From Bacillota bacterium (GTDB lineage: Bacteria > Bacillota > Clostridia > Christensenellales > Aristaeellaceae), in NCBI GenBank assembly GCA_023444095.1, contig JAEZRP010000025.1, positions 1-25,543 on the forward strand: a stretch of 25,543 nucleotides of DNA, read 5' to 3'. Both the position numbers and the translations under genes were made by a program. This document shows positions 7,652-16,017 of the stretch, piece by piece. Position 1 is the stretch's first letter; every line of letters begins with the position of its first letter. The notes under the pieces are model-generated. The model was not told where the DNA came from. It saw nothing but the letters and a program-made list of their open reading frames with translations, and ran no database searches.

Positions 7652-7683
7652 GATAGTTCCTCCTCAATAAATATCGTATTTGA

Positions 7684-8046
7684 TCAGAAGCGGCCGATCT
7701 GTTCGCTCCGCGCTGCGCGCGCCCAGTTGTTTGAGCGCCGGACCGAGCGGATGACGAGCTGCTTGCCGGAATCGGTGAACGCGGAGATTGCGGCTGCGAT
7801 GGCAGCGATGACGCCGGGATCGATGCCCTGGGCCTCCTCGATCGTCTCGACCGGGGCGGCAGCGGGGGTGGGCGCTTCCTCGACGGCGGCTACCTCAGCT
7901 TGTTTTTTTTTACCCTCGGAAAAGGCCCGAAGGATCCGAGACATCAGCCAGATGCAGAAGATGAGCGTGGCGAGCGCGACAAAGACGAACGCCAAACCGA
8001 TCAGCGTTACCTGACCGCCGTAGGACAGAACGTGTACGTAATCCAT
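7684..8046 (-). CDS. oadG: Decarboxylase gamma subunit (OadG family)
   Basis: A 120-residue small membrane subunit: one transmembrane helix (about residues 11-36, VTLIGLAFVFVALATLIFCIW), a Lys-rich cytoplasmic edge (SEGKKKQ), an Ala/Pro/Glu-rich linker, and a C-terminal amphipathic segment (IDPGVIAAIAAAISAF). Known OadG/MmdD proteins anchor the peripheral carboxyltransferase to the membrane pump and assist Zn binding and assembly. It follows mmdA by 14 nt and has AAGGAGGG before its ATG. Sequence conservation in this family is low; the call rests on topology, size and operon position. Confidence 0.85.
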   Translation of the reverse strand: MDYVHVLSYGGQVTLIGLAFVFVALATLIFCIWLMSRILRAFSEGKKKQAEVAAVEEAPTPAAAPVETIEEAQGIDPGVIAAIAAAISAFTDSGKQLVIRSVRRSNNWARAARSEQIGRF

Positions 8047-8060
8047 TGCTTTCCCTCCTT

Positions 8061-9536
8061 TTACAGCGGCATGTTGCCGTGCTTCTTGGCGGGCTTCGCT
8101 TCGCGCTTGCCGGAGAGCATATCGAGCGCCGCCGCGATCAGCTGGCGCGTCTGCGCGGGCTCGATCACGTCGTCCACATAGCCCTGAACGGCCGCGTTGA
8201 CGCCGTCCGCAACGTCATCCGCGTACTTCGCCTCGAGTTCCTCGCGCTTCTGATAAGGATTGTCCGCGGCCTTCATCTCGTCCGCGTACAGAAGCTGTGC
8301 GGCAATCTTGGGCGTGACGGCGGAGACGACCGCGCCGGGCCAGGCGTACACGACGTCCGCCGCCGCGCGGGAGGCCTGCGCGAGGTAGCCCATGCCAATG
8401 GCGTTTCCGGCGATGACCGAGATGCGAGCGGTGGAAGCCTCCGCGTAGGCAAAGAGGAGTTGCGAGGCTGCGCGGGAGAGCTCTCCCTGGGGCGCCGTCG
8501 AAATCTTCATGCCCATGTTGTCGACGATCGTGACGACCGGGATCGAGAAGCAGTCGCAGAAGGCGACGAAGCGCGCGGCCTTCTTGCAGCCATAGACGGT
8601 GAGTCTGCCCTCGTCCTTGCTGGACTGGTTCGCGACGATTCCGACGGTCGCGCCGCCGATCTTGGCGAGCGCCGTGACCATGGAGGGCGCGAAATCGTCC
8701 GAAAGCTCGACGTACTGGCCGAGGTCCGCGATCTTCGAAACGATGGTCTTGACGTCCTCGATGGTGTCGATGGCGTTCAGCTCGGGAGCCTCGCGGTTCA
8801 CGTCGTCCTGCGACGCCGCGAGCGCCTCGTCCATGTTGTTGACCGGGAGCATGCCAAGGAGTCTGCGCGCCATGGCGATGGCATCCTCGTCGGTCTCGGC
8901 CGTGAGGGACGCCATGCCGGACTTCATCGACGCCTGCGTGCCCGCGATCTCAGAGAGGCTCACTTCCTTGCCGGCAGCCGCAGAGACGACCATGGGGCCG
9001 TTGACGAAGAGGGAACCGTTCTTGCTCATGACCACGATGTCCGTCATGCCCGCGAGCGCGGAAGCGATGCCCCCGCAGGGGCCGAGCACGAGGGAGATCT
9101 GGGGGACGACGCCCGAAAGGGCGGACGTGCGGGACGCGATCTGGGCATAGGCGTTCAGCGCTTCGATGCCTTCGTCGAGCCGCGCACCGGTGGTGTCGTA
9201 AATGCCGACCACGGGAGCGCCCGTCTTTTCGGCCAGGTCCATGACCTTCACGACCTTGCGCGCGTGCGCCGCGCCGACGGAACCGCCCTTGACCGTGAAA
9301 TCCTGACAGAAGACGTAAACGGGGTTTCCGTCGACCAGGCCGTAGCCCGTGACGACGCCCGCTTCCGCGTTCAGCGTGTCAAGCTCAACGAAGCTCGCGG
9401 CATCCAGAAGCTGGGCGACGCGCTCGCGTGCCAGGAGCTTCCCGGCCTTTTTTTGCTGCGCGACGAGCTCTGGATCGCCCTTGAGTATCGCAAGCTTGCG
9501 CTCGCGTACGACGGGCAGATTGCGTTCCACACTCAT
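8061..9536 (-). CDS. mmdA: Carboxyl-CoA carboxyltransferase, MmdA / transcarboxylase 12S type
   Basis: A 491-residue biotin-dependent carboxyltransferase with two crotonase-like halves (about residues 20-230 and 240-470), the family of methylmalonyl-CoA decarboxylase alpha, PccB and transcarboxylase 12S. Visible landmarks: the N-terminal KGDPELVAQQKKAGKLLARER (carboxyltransferase start), TGARLDEGIEAL, GPCGGIASALAGMTDIVVM, DNMGMKIS and the late ARISVIAGNAIGMGYLAQAS block. I take ATG at 9536 because GGAGG precedes it at 8-nt spacing; the frame stays open upstream with no family similarity. It heads an operon with OadG, a biotin carrier, OadB and OadA. I cannot tell from sequence alone whether the substrate is methylmalonyl-, malonyl- or glutaconyl-CoA. 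Confidence 0.92.
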   Translation of the reverse strand: MSVERNLPVVRERKLAILKGDPELVAQQKKAGKLLARERVAQLLDAASFVELDTLNAEAGVVTGYGLVDGNPVYVFCQDFTVKGGSVGAAHARKVVKVMDLAEKTGAPVVGIYDTTGARLDEGIEALNAYAQIASRTSALSGVVPQISLVLGPCGGIASALAGMTDIVVMSKNGSLFVNGPMVVSAAAGKEVSLSEIAGTQASMKSGMASLTAETDEDAIAMARRLLGMLPVNNMDEALAASQDDVNREAPELNAIDTIEDVKTIVSKIADLGQYVELSDDFAPSMVTALAKIGGATVGIVANQSSKDEGRLTVYGCKKAARFVAFCDCFSIPVVTIVDNMGMKISTAPQGELSRAASQLLFAYAEASTARISVIAGNAIGMGYLAQASRAAADVVYAWPGAVVSAVTPKIAAQLLYADEMKAADNPYQKREELEAKYADDVADGVNAAVQGYVDDVIEPAQTRQLIAAALDMLSGKREAKPAKKHGNMPL

Positions 9537-9721
9537 ATTTCCTACCTCCATGTACATAGTAAACAGGCCCAAGGCCCATCTAAACCCATCTTCAATCTTT
9601 CGACGAACCGCTCCTTTTATCCTCCCGCGCATCCGTTAAATTACAGTTGAGGCAACGGGTAGATTCTGAATGGGGTCATGTTTGCCGCGGCTGGGAATGA
9701 TTTCCGTCACAATGTTGTCGT

Positions 9722-9750
9722 TTGCCTGTCGTGGGTGATTCTGATATAAT
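9722..9750 (+). promoter_or_regulatory. Extended -10 promoter for the Pro-Thr surface protein gene
   Basis: TTGCCT (9722-9727), a 17-nt spacer and TGATATAAT with a perfect TATAAT (9745-9750) and an extended -10 TG. It sits about 58 nt upstream of the ATG at 9808. The same 270-nt divergent region must hold the mmdA promoter, but I find no convincing minus-strand pair there. Confidence 0.7.
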
Positions 9751-9807
9751 TGGGTTTAATGGGGAAACTATGCCATACTCGATACGGCGGCTTGGAAGGT
9801 GATACGG

Positions 9808-12060
9808 ATGCAGGCAGAGGGCACGATGTTGTTGTTCGCGCGCCGCGAAAAGGAATATATGATGCGCTCCGAGAGGCGCTCGAGCTATAACAGGTCGCCC
9901 CGCGGGCGAAGACCAAGGCGCGGCAGGGGCTACGCCTACGGCGTTTTTGCCCTGATCGTCTCGATCCTCGTCTGGCCCGTGGGCATGCTTCTTCTGTGGA
10001 CGCGCAAGCTTCGCTGGGGCGGGGGCGTCAAATTCCTCTGCTCCCTTCTGACGCTGGTCCTCTGTCTGTGCTGGATCGGCTGGGCGCTCACGGTCCAGAC
10101 CGACGACTGGCGCATCACCAGCACCCAGGATAAGATCAATACTTTCCTCGCGGACGCCGCGGACACGGTTTCGACGAGGCTCTCGGATGCGGCGGACGAC
10201 GTCGCGGCCGCGTCTTCTGACGCATACGCCTATGCGCGCGTGAAGCTGTCGGACGGCATTCTGGCAGGCGTCTCCCTCGCGGACGACGCGAAATCATGGG
10301 TTTCGTCGAAATTTGCAGGCGGATCGCCCGACGCCCCGGAGGGGACGTCAGGCGCGTCCCTCGCACCGGATGTTTCGCCAGGCGCGAGCGTTTCGCCCGA
10401 GGCGAGCCTGACGCCCGATCCGACCGCGACTCCGGCTCCCTCTCCCACGCAAATGACGGCGCCGACCGGCTTTATGGGAAGCGGCGGGACCGTCAAGCCG
10501 ACCGCGACGGCCTCGGCCGAGCCGACGCCCACGACCGCCCCGACCGCGACGGTCGCGCCCTCGGCGACACCGACGGTGAAGCCCTCCGCCACGCCGACCG
10601 CTGAGCCCACGAAGACGCCGGACGCGTCCGTCGACGCCGGAAAGATCGAGAAACAGGTTGATTTGATCGGCAAGTCCGTCGCGTCGTTTGCGGCGGGCAT
10701 CCAGGATGTGGCCGACACCGAGGAACCGACGCAGGAGCCCACGGCGACCCCGACGGCGGAGCCGACTGCGACCCCGACGGCCGAGCCCACGGCAACCCCG
10801 ACGACCGAGCCCACGGCAACCCCGACGGCCGAGCCCACGGCAACCCTGACGGTTGAACCAACGGCTACGCCCACCGCCGCGCCGACTGCCGAACCCACGG
10901 CGACTCCGACTGAGGAGCCCACGGCGGAGCCGACCATGCTGTTTACGCCCGCCCCCGCGCAGCAGACTGCCGCGCCGACGGCGCTTGACATTGAGGCGGA
11001 ACCCACCCCGGCCCCCACGCTCAAGCCCGCGGGGCTCGCGATCGTGTACCACACCAGCAACGGCGTGGGCTACCACGTCAGGAGCAAGTGCGTCGGCATG
11101 TCGAGCGCGAAGCCCTATACGCTCGCGGAGTCCGTCGCGGCGGGCTACCACGCCTGTGGCAACTGCCATCCGGCGGACGAATCCCTGCTCACGACCGAGG
11201 AGCCTGTCGTCTGGGTGGACGAGGACAACGTCTACCACACGTGCGATGAGTGCGCCGAATTCGAGGGGCAGTACAAGCTCATGACGCTCAAGGACGCGTA
11301 CGAAAAGGGCGCGACGCCTTGCGTGGTCTGCGGCGCGGCGTCTTACGCCTACGTGCCCGAAGAAACCGCCCAGCCCACCGCCACGCCGACGCCCACGCCC
11401 ACGGCGGAGCCGACCGCTACGGCCACCCCCGCGGCCGAGGTCCAGGCGACCGCGACCGCGAACTGGATGGATGCCGCGCTTTCGCCCGCGCTGAAACCCG
11501 CCGGCGAGGCGATCGTCTACCATACGAGCAACGGAAAGGCGTATCACGTCGCCTCCACGTGCGTGGGGATGTCCGGCGCGAAACCCTACACACTTGCGGA
11601 GTGCGTCGCGGACGGGTTCCGTCCCTGCGGCTACTGCGATCCCCCTGCGGCATCGCTGCTCGACGAGGACTGCGCCTGGGTCGACGACACGGACATCTGC
11701 CACGTCTCGGACGAATGCGAGTACTTCGAGGGTCAGTTCGAGCTTGTCGCGCTGACAGAGGCCGTATCACGGGGCCTCGAGGGCTGCCCGTTCTGCGGCA
11801 TGAACGATCTGATGCGCGAGTACGGGGAGAAAAGGGTCGCCGAGGAAGCCGCGCTTATGGAACTGGCGAAGTCCGTCACGGTCTACTACAACGACAACTC
11901 GCGGTATTACCACAGCGCGGATTCCTGCGTGAACATGCCCTCCGCCGACGCGCACACGCTCTACGACGCGCTCGAAAAGGGCCTCAGGCGCTGCAGCCGC
12001 TGTGATCCGCCCACGCTCGACGATCTCCTGGATCAACTGGAGACCGGAGAGGGCAACTGA
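9808..12060 (+). CDS. Membrane-anchored Pro-Thr-linker protein with five Cys/His modules
   Basis: A 750-residue protein of unknown function. A basic N-terminus is followed by two transmembrane helices (about residues 42-64 and 74-96), an Ala/Asp/Ser-rich amphipathic stretch (about 105-175), a Pro-Thr-Ala linker of roughly 200 residues (PTATPTAEPT repeats), then five modules of exactly 41 residues. Each has a Tyr/Cys-His pair, H-x4-C, and ends in C-x2-C. They resemble the small Cys/His tail motif (YHxxxC...LxxAxxxGxxPCxxC) found at the end of many Firmicutes secreted or nuclease proteins and in Ada-like zinc sites; zinc binding is inference. ATG at 9808 is preceded by GGAAGGTG; GTG 9799 and ATGs at 9826 and 9859 are alternatives. 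It is monocistronic or first of a three-gene run, with a terminator-like hairpin 3'. Confidence 0.85.
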   Translation: MQAEGTMLLFARREKEYMMRSERRSSYNRSPRGRRPRRGRGYAYGVFALIVSILVWPVGMLLLWTRKLRWGGGVKFLCSLLTLVLCLCWIGWALTVQTDDWRITSTQDKINTFLADAADTVSTRLSDAADDVAAASSDAYAYARVKLSDGILAGVSLADDAKSWVSSKFAGGSPDAPEGTSGASLAPDVSPGASVSPEASLTPDPTATPAPSPTQMTAPTGFMGSGGTVKPTATASAEPTPTTAPTATVAPSATPTVKPSATPTAEPTKTPDASVDAGKIEKQVDLIGKSVASFAAGIQDVADTEEPTQEPTATPTAEPTATPTAEPTATPTTEPTATPTAEPTATLTVEPTATPTAAPTAEPTATPTEEPTAEPTMLFTPAPAQQTAAPTALDIEAEPTPAPTLKPAGLAIVYHTSNGVGYHVRSKCVGMSSAKPYTLAESVAAGYHACGNCHPADESLLTTEEPVVWVDEDNVYHTCDECAEFEGQYKLMTLKDAYEKGATPCVVCGAASYAYVPEETAQPTATPTPTPTAEPTATATPAAEVQATATANWMDAALSPALKPAGEAIVYHTSNGKAYHVASTCVGMSGAKPYTLAECVADGFRPCGYCDPPAASLLDEDCAWVDDTDICHVSDECEYFEGQFELVALTEAVSRGLEGCPFCGMNDLMREYGEKRVAEEAALMELAKSVTVYYNDNSRYYHSADSCVNMPSADAHTLYDALEKGLRRCSRCDPPTLDDLLDQLETGEGN
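10726..10940 (+). repeat. Tandem 12/24-bp repeats encoding the Pro-Thr linker
   Basis: Degenerate in-frame units such as GAGCCCACGGCAACCCCGAC recur with a period of 12 or 24 bp, giving (PTATPTAE)n. Several units between 10788 and 10848 are nearly identical in DNA, which points to recent slippage or unequal recombination; copy number may vary between strains. Confidence 0.85.
11044..12003 (+). repeat. Five 123-bp coding modules (Cys/His repeats)
   Basis: Modules at 11044-11166, 11209-11331, 11515-11637, 11674-11796 and 11881-12003 are each 41 codons. Type A (1, 3, 5) begins VYHTSN or VYYNDN; type B (2, 4) begins VWVD or AWVD. The order is A-B-linker-A-B-A, and modules 1-2 and 3-4 look like a duplicated pair. 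Invariant: His then Cys five residues later, and the final C-x2-C. Confidence 0.85.
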
Positions 12061-12075
12061 TCAGATCAGGATGAA

Positions 12076-12113
12076 GGGGGCCGCGCGCGCGCACGGTCCC
12101 CGCGTCTGTTTTT
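12076..12113 (+). terminator. Terminator-like hairpin after the Pro-Thr protein gene
   Basis: GGGGGCCG, loop CGCGCGCGCA, CGGTCCCC (8 bp, one G-U), then a 7-nt gap and TTTTT (12109-12113). The gap before the T tract makes it weaker than a textbook terminator. It may attenuate rather than stop transcription into the next gene, which has no promoter I can identify. Confidence 0.55.
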
Positions 12114-12146
12114 CAGGCGCATCAGGCTGTTACGGGAGGCGCGAAT

Positions 12147-14042
12147 TTGGGAGGATTTCTTCTTTTAGCAGGCTTTGAATCCATGGGTCTTTTGACCGCA
12201 TGGCGGTTGTTCGCGCGGTATGGCGCGATTACGCGCGCGTGGCTCGGTCTCACGCTGGGACTCGTCATGATGATGTGGTTCCCGGCGCTCTTTGCGTTTT
12301 TTATCGATTTTACCGTCATGGCCCAGTGGCTGGGCTTTGCGCTCTCATTCGTGTGCGCCGCGGCCGCGTGGCGCTTTGGGCGGGGGCAGGAGGCGGAGGT
12401 TCGCCCGGACGTCCCGTGGAAACTCCTCGTTGTGCTCGTCGTACCGCTCTTTCTTTTGTCCGCGTACATGCAATATACCCATACGCTCCGGGAAGTGGGC
12501 GGCGCGCTGCACGTCGGGCAGTCCACATACGGCGACCTATGTTTGCATCTCGGCATCGCGACGGGTCTTCGGGGCGCGAGCTTCCCGCCGACCTACACCC
12601 TCATCGAGGGCGTGGAACTCGGATATCCCTTCCTCTCGGACGCGCTTGCCTCGTCGATGCTCCTGTTCGGCACCGGACTCTCCGCCGCGTTTGTGGTCTC
12701 CGGGAGCCTGATGATGCTGCTTGTGTACGCGGGTTTCGTCGTCTTCGCGTGGGAGATGACGCACAGAAGGTTCGCCGTCGTTCTTGCGTTCCTGCTGCTG
12801 TTCATGAACGGCGGGCTGGGCTTTCTCTACGTGTTTGACCGCGCGACCGAGGATCCGTCGATGCTCCGCGCGGTGTTTTCGGGTTACTACCACACGCCCA
12901 CCAACATGCCGGACCTCAACCTCCGCTGGGTGAACGTGATCTGCGACCTCTTCATTCCGCAGCGAACGCTGCTCGCGGGCTGGACGACGGTCATCCCCGC
13001 GCTCTTTCTTCTCACGCGGGCGATGCGCACGAACGAGCGCGCGTCGTTTATCATGCTCGGCGTCTGGGCGGGCGCGATGCCCATGATCCACACGCACTCC
13101 TTCCTCGCGCTGGGGCTCGTATCCGTGGGTGCGATGATCCCGCACATCGTCCGCGCGCGCCGGGAGGAGAGGCTCGACGCGGCGCTGAACTTTCTCCTCT
13201 ACGGGCTGATCGCCGCTGCGCTTGCGCTTCCGCAGCTTCTCAAGTGGACGTTCCCGCAGACGGCGGGCGGCGGTTCGCTCGGCATCCTCCTCAATTGGGT
13301 CAACAATAACGGGGATAACACGTTCAAGGACAATTATTTCTGGTTCTGGATCAAGAACGTCGGGATCACGTACCTTTTGATCGTGCCGGCCGTGCTCACG
13401 ATGGGCAGGACCGCGCGAGCGCTCGCGCTTGGCGCGCTCGCTGTTTACGCCGTCGCGGAAATCGTCCAGTTTCAACCCAACCCCTACGACAACAACAAGC
13501 TCTTCGTGGTGGCATTCCTGATCGTAATCCCCATGGTCGGCGCGTTCGTCGCGAAAGTCTGGGACAGGCTGAAGGGTCTGCGCTGCCGGACTTACTTCCT
13601 TGTCCTGTTCATGCTCGTCTCGACGGTCTCGGGCGCGATGTCCGTCGCGCGAGAAGTGATCTCCGACTACCAGCTTTTTTCCGCCGACGAAGCGGCGGCA
13701 GGCGCATATGCCGATCGGGAGACGGAGAGAGACGCGGTGTTCTTGACAAGCGACCAGCATAACAATCCCGTCGCCGCGCTCGCGGGGCGGCAGATCGTGT
13801 GCGGAACAGGGAGTTATCTCTACTTCCACGGCATCGATTATTCGCAGCAGGCGCGGGACGTCCGGCTCATGTACGAAAAACCGGCCGAAAATGAGGCGCT
13901 CTTTGAACAATACGGCGTCGATTACGTCTTAATATCGAGTTATGAGCGCGGCGATTTTCTGATCGACACGCTGTACTTCGAGGCGCGCGGGGAACTGGTC
14001 TTCCAGAGCGGAAACGTCGCTATTTATAAATTAACATACTAG
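12147..14042 (+). CDS. Polytopic membrane protein, GT-C glycosyltransferase-like
   Basis: A 631-residue integral membrane protein with roughly a dozen hydrophobic helices and a C-terminal soluble tail (about residues 520-631). The pattern fits the GT-C superfamily of lipid-phosphosugar glycosyltransferases: a first large outer loop with an acidic/His motif (QSTYGDLCLHLGIA), YPFLSDALAS, later QPNPYDNNKLFVV, and a tail reading FLTSDQHNNPVAALAGRQ, GSYLYFHGIDY and YGVDYVLIS, as in dolichyl-mannose-type enzymes. The sugar and acceptor are unknown. I chose TTG at 12147 because GGGAGG lies 7 nt upstream; an in-frame ATG at 12183 lacks a comparable site. It is followed after 40 nt by a peptidoglycan-binding lipoprotein, so a cell-envelope role is plausible. 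Confidence 0.75.
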   Translation: MGGFLLLAGFESMGLLTAWRLFARYGAITRAWLGLTLGLVMMMWFPALFAFFIDFTVMAQWLGFALSFVCAAAAWRFGRGQEAEVRPDVPWKLLVVLVVPLFLLSAYMQYTHTLREVGGALHVGQSTYGDLCLHLGIATGLRGASFPPTYTLIEGVELGYPFLSDALASSMLLFGTGLSAAFVVSGSLMMLLVYAGFVVFAWEMTHRRFAVVLAFLLLFMNGGLGFLYVFDRATEDPSMLRAVFSGYYHTPTNMPDLNLRWVNVICDLFIPQRTLLAGWTTVIPALFLLTRAMRTNERASFIMLGVWAGAMPMIHTHSFLALGLVSVGAMIPHIVRARREERLDAALNFLLYGLIAAALALPQLLKWTFPQTAGGGSLGILLNWVNNNGDNTFKDNYFWFWIKNVGITYLLIVPAVLTMGRTARALALGALAVYAVAEIVQFQPNPYDNNKLFVVAFLIVIPMVGAFVAKVWDRLKGLRCRTYFLVLFMLVSTVSGAMSVAREVISDYQLFSADEAAAGAYADRETERDAVFLTSDQHNNPVAALAGRQIVCGTGSYLYFHGIDYSQQARDVRLMYEKPAENEALFEQYGVDYVLISSYERGDFLIDTLYFEARGELVFQSGNVAIYKLTY

Positions 14043-14051
14043 ATGTATAAT
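14023..14051 (+). promoter_or_regulatory. Promoter for the peptidoglycan-binding lipoprotein
   Basis: TTTATA (14023-14028), 17 nt, perfect TATAAT (14046-14051), about 31 nt upstream of the ATG at 14083. The -35 lies inside the 3' end of the preceding gene. Confidence 0.5.
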
Positions 14052-14082
14052 TGGAGCTGAATCCTTGACGGAGGTTCTCAAA

Positions 14083-15885
14083 ATGTGGAAAAGAGCCGCG
14101 CTTGCGGCCGCGCTCGCGGCGCTCCTTGCGCTCGCAGCGGGCTGCACGGCCAATGATATGGATGTCGATGCGGAGCCGACCGATGGCGTCGTGGATATCA
14201 TCGTCCCCTACGCGACGACCACGATCTCTCCCGACGCGACGCAGGCGCCCGACGCCCTCCTCATCGGTTCGGACGGGCAGGTGATCCTCAACGATGACTC
14301 GGTCCTGACGGGCGGGGTTTCGACGGACGAGGCAACGGAGGGAACCGAAGACCAGGCGAGGTACGCGCAGCTCAGGATCGGGGACACCTCGACCGCCGTT
14401 TCGAACCTTCAAACGCGGCTTGCGGAGCTCGGATACTTCACAGACGGCGTGTCGGGCATCTTCGACGAGAATACCGAGAAGGCCGTGAAGCTCTTTGAGC
14501 GCAGCTACGGCATCATGCAGACTGGAATCGCGACCGCGGCCCTGCAGGAAAGGCTCTATGCCGACACCGCGCTCGCGTACGGAAGCAGCGAGTACGCCGC
14601 CGCGGTGGATTCGCAGTATGGAAAGCTCGAAAAGGGAGACGTCGGCTCGAACGTGATCGCGCTGCAAATGCGCCTTCAGGAGCTGGGTTATCCAATCGGG
14701 GAGATCACGGGCGTGTTCGACGACCAGACCGTAAACGCCGTCCGGAAGTTCTACGAGGCGTACGGCTACAAGGCCCGCGACTACGCCATCGTGGATCTTC
14801 AGAAGGTCCTCTATTCCGACGACGCGAAGCGCTATGACGCGGGAGGCGACGCAGACGTCGGCGCGACGTCGGTGCCCGAGGCCGATCAGGATTACGGCCT
14901 GAAGCCCGGCGACGCGGGCACGCGCGTGACCCAGCTCCAACTGCGCCTCAAGGAACTGGGTTATCTTTTTGCCGCGACGGGCGAGTACGATCAGGAGACT
15001 TCGGATGCCGTCTCGCAGTTTGAGATCGCCTGCAGGCTCGAGGCGGACGGGATCGCATCGGAGGATTTGCAGCGCCAGCTCTTTGCCGAGGACGCGCCCA
15101 AATCCGGCGAGACGAAGCAGATTTATGCGCTTCTTCAGTGGGGCGATTCCGGCGACGCGGTCGCGAAGCTGCAAAGGCGGCTCAAGGACTTGGGCTACTG
15201 CTCCGGTGAGGCGGACGGCGTGTTCAGCGACGAGCTGGTTGCAATCGTCAAGCGGTTCCAGTCAGCCGCCGGGCTCGACGAGACGGGCGTCGCCTCGGTG
15301 GACCTCCAGGAGCTTCTGTTCTCCGGTTCCGCGCCTCTTTCGCCCTCCAAGGCCGCCGAAGCGCAGGAGGACGCCGCAGCCGCCGAGGTGGTCATCCATC
15401 CCCTCATGAGCGGGGATTCCGGAGGCGACGTGGTGGCGCTTCAGACGCGGCTCAGCGAGCTCGGATACTACGCGAGCACGCTCGATGGTAAATTCGGCGG
15501 CGGAACACAGAAGGCCGTTTCGAAGCTTCAGAAGGCGGTCGGCGTTTCGCAGACCGGAGAGGCGACCGCCGACCTCATTAATCTCCTGAACTCGGACGCC
15601 GCGCCTAAGTCCGGAGAGTCCTACGGTGCGACGGAAGGCGAGTATGCGGCCCTCGAACCCGGCGACACCGGCGACAGCGTGATCGAGCTTCAGAGGCGGC
15701 TGTGGGAACTCGGCTATCTCGAAAAGGAGGACATCACGGGCTCCGTCGGCACATACGAGGATGTGACTGCCGCGTCCGTGAACGCCGTCATGAAGGTCGC
15801 GGGCTTTCAGCTCCGTGACGGGCGCGCCTCCGCCGAGTTCCAATGCTTCCTCTTTTCGAAGGCTGGGGAGGCCGTGAAGCGATAG
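14083..15885 (+). CDS. Lipoprotein with six peptidoglycan-binding (PG_binding_1) repeats
   Basis: A 600-residue exported lipoprotein. The signal peptide ends in the lipobox LAAGC, Cys21 being the lipidation site, followed by an acidic Thr/Ala-rich spacer to about residue 95. Six PG_binding_1-type repeats then start near residues 97, 182, 273, 350, 441 and 524. Each shows the hallmark G-D-x-G/S-x-x-V-x-x-L-Q-x-R-L-x-x-L-G-Y and, in most, D-G-x-F-x-x-x-T-x-x-A-V. The last repeat is the most diverged. No catalytic domain is present, so it probably acts as a wall-binding scaffold or adaptor. ATG at 14083 has CGGAGG 8 nt upstream; a TTG 18 nt earlier would spoil the signal peptide. It is followed by a strong bidirectional terminator. 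Confidence 0.88.
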   Translation: MWKRAALAAALAALLALAAGCTANDMDVDAEPTDGVVDIIVPYATTTISPDATQAPDALLIGSDGQVILNDDSVLTGGVSTDEATEGTEDQARYAQLRIGDTSTAVSNLQTRLAELGYFTDGVSGIFDENTEKAVKLFERSYGIMQTGIATAALQERLYADTALAYGSSEYAAAVDSQYGKLEKGDVGSNVIALQMRLQELGYPIGEITGVFDDQTVNAVRKFYEAYGYKARDYAIVDLQKVLYSDDAKRYDAGGDADVGATSVPEADQDYGLKPGDAGTRVTQLQLRLKELGYLFAATGEYDQETSDAVSQFEIACRLEADGIASEDLQRQLFAEDAPKSGETKQIYALLQWGDSGDAVAKLQRRLKDLGYCSGEADGVFSDELVAIVKRFQSAAGLDETGVASVDLQELLFSGSAPLSPSKAAEAQEDAAAAEVVIHPLMSGDSGGDVVALQTRLSELGYYASTLDGKFGGGTQKAVSKLQKAVGVSQTGEATADLINLLNSDAAPKSGESYGATEGEYAALEPGDTGDSVIELQRRLWELGYLEKEDITGSVGTYEDVTAASVNAVMKVAGFQLRDGRASAEFQCFLFSKAGEAVKR

Positions 15886-15938
15886 GGAGCGTCGTGAGCG
15901 ACGACCTCTTTGATCCCGCGCCCGGTGAAAACGAAATG

Positions 15939-15972
15939 AACGCGACCGCCCGAAACCCCGGGCGGTCGCGTT
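15939..15972. terminator. Bidirectional terminator between convergent genes
   Basis: A CGCGACCGCCC / GGGCGGTCGCG stem of 11 bp, extended by two A-T pairs, with an 8-nt loop. T-rich flanks occur on both strands (TTTGCGTT on plus, TTCATTTCGTTTT on minus). It lies between the lipoprotein gene and the oppositely oriented gene ending at 16018. Confidence 0.75.
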
Positions 15973-16017
15973 TGCGTTGCGGATTTCACTTTCAAAGGGA
16001 TCTCGTCGCCTTGGTCC

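Noticed and set aside
9537..9632. 32-residue N-terminal extension of MmdA from the ATG at 9632
   Set aside because: There is no ribosome binding site and no family similarity; ATG 9536 has GGAGG at good spacing.
8046..9650. 534-residue plus-strand frame opposite mmdA
   Set aside because: Antisense shadow of the carboxyltransferase gene; composition is typical of reverse-complement translation.
10726..10940. Repeat array considered as CRISPR
   Set aside because: Units are 12/24 bp, contiguous, in frame and without unique spacers; they encode a Pro-Thr linker.
10348..11703. Gly/Arg-rich minus-strand frame within the Pro-Thr protein gene
   Set aside because: Its repeats are just the reverse reading of the Pro-Thr DNA repeats.
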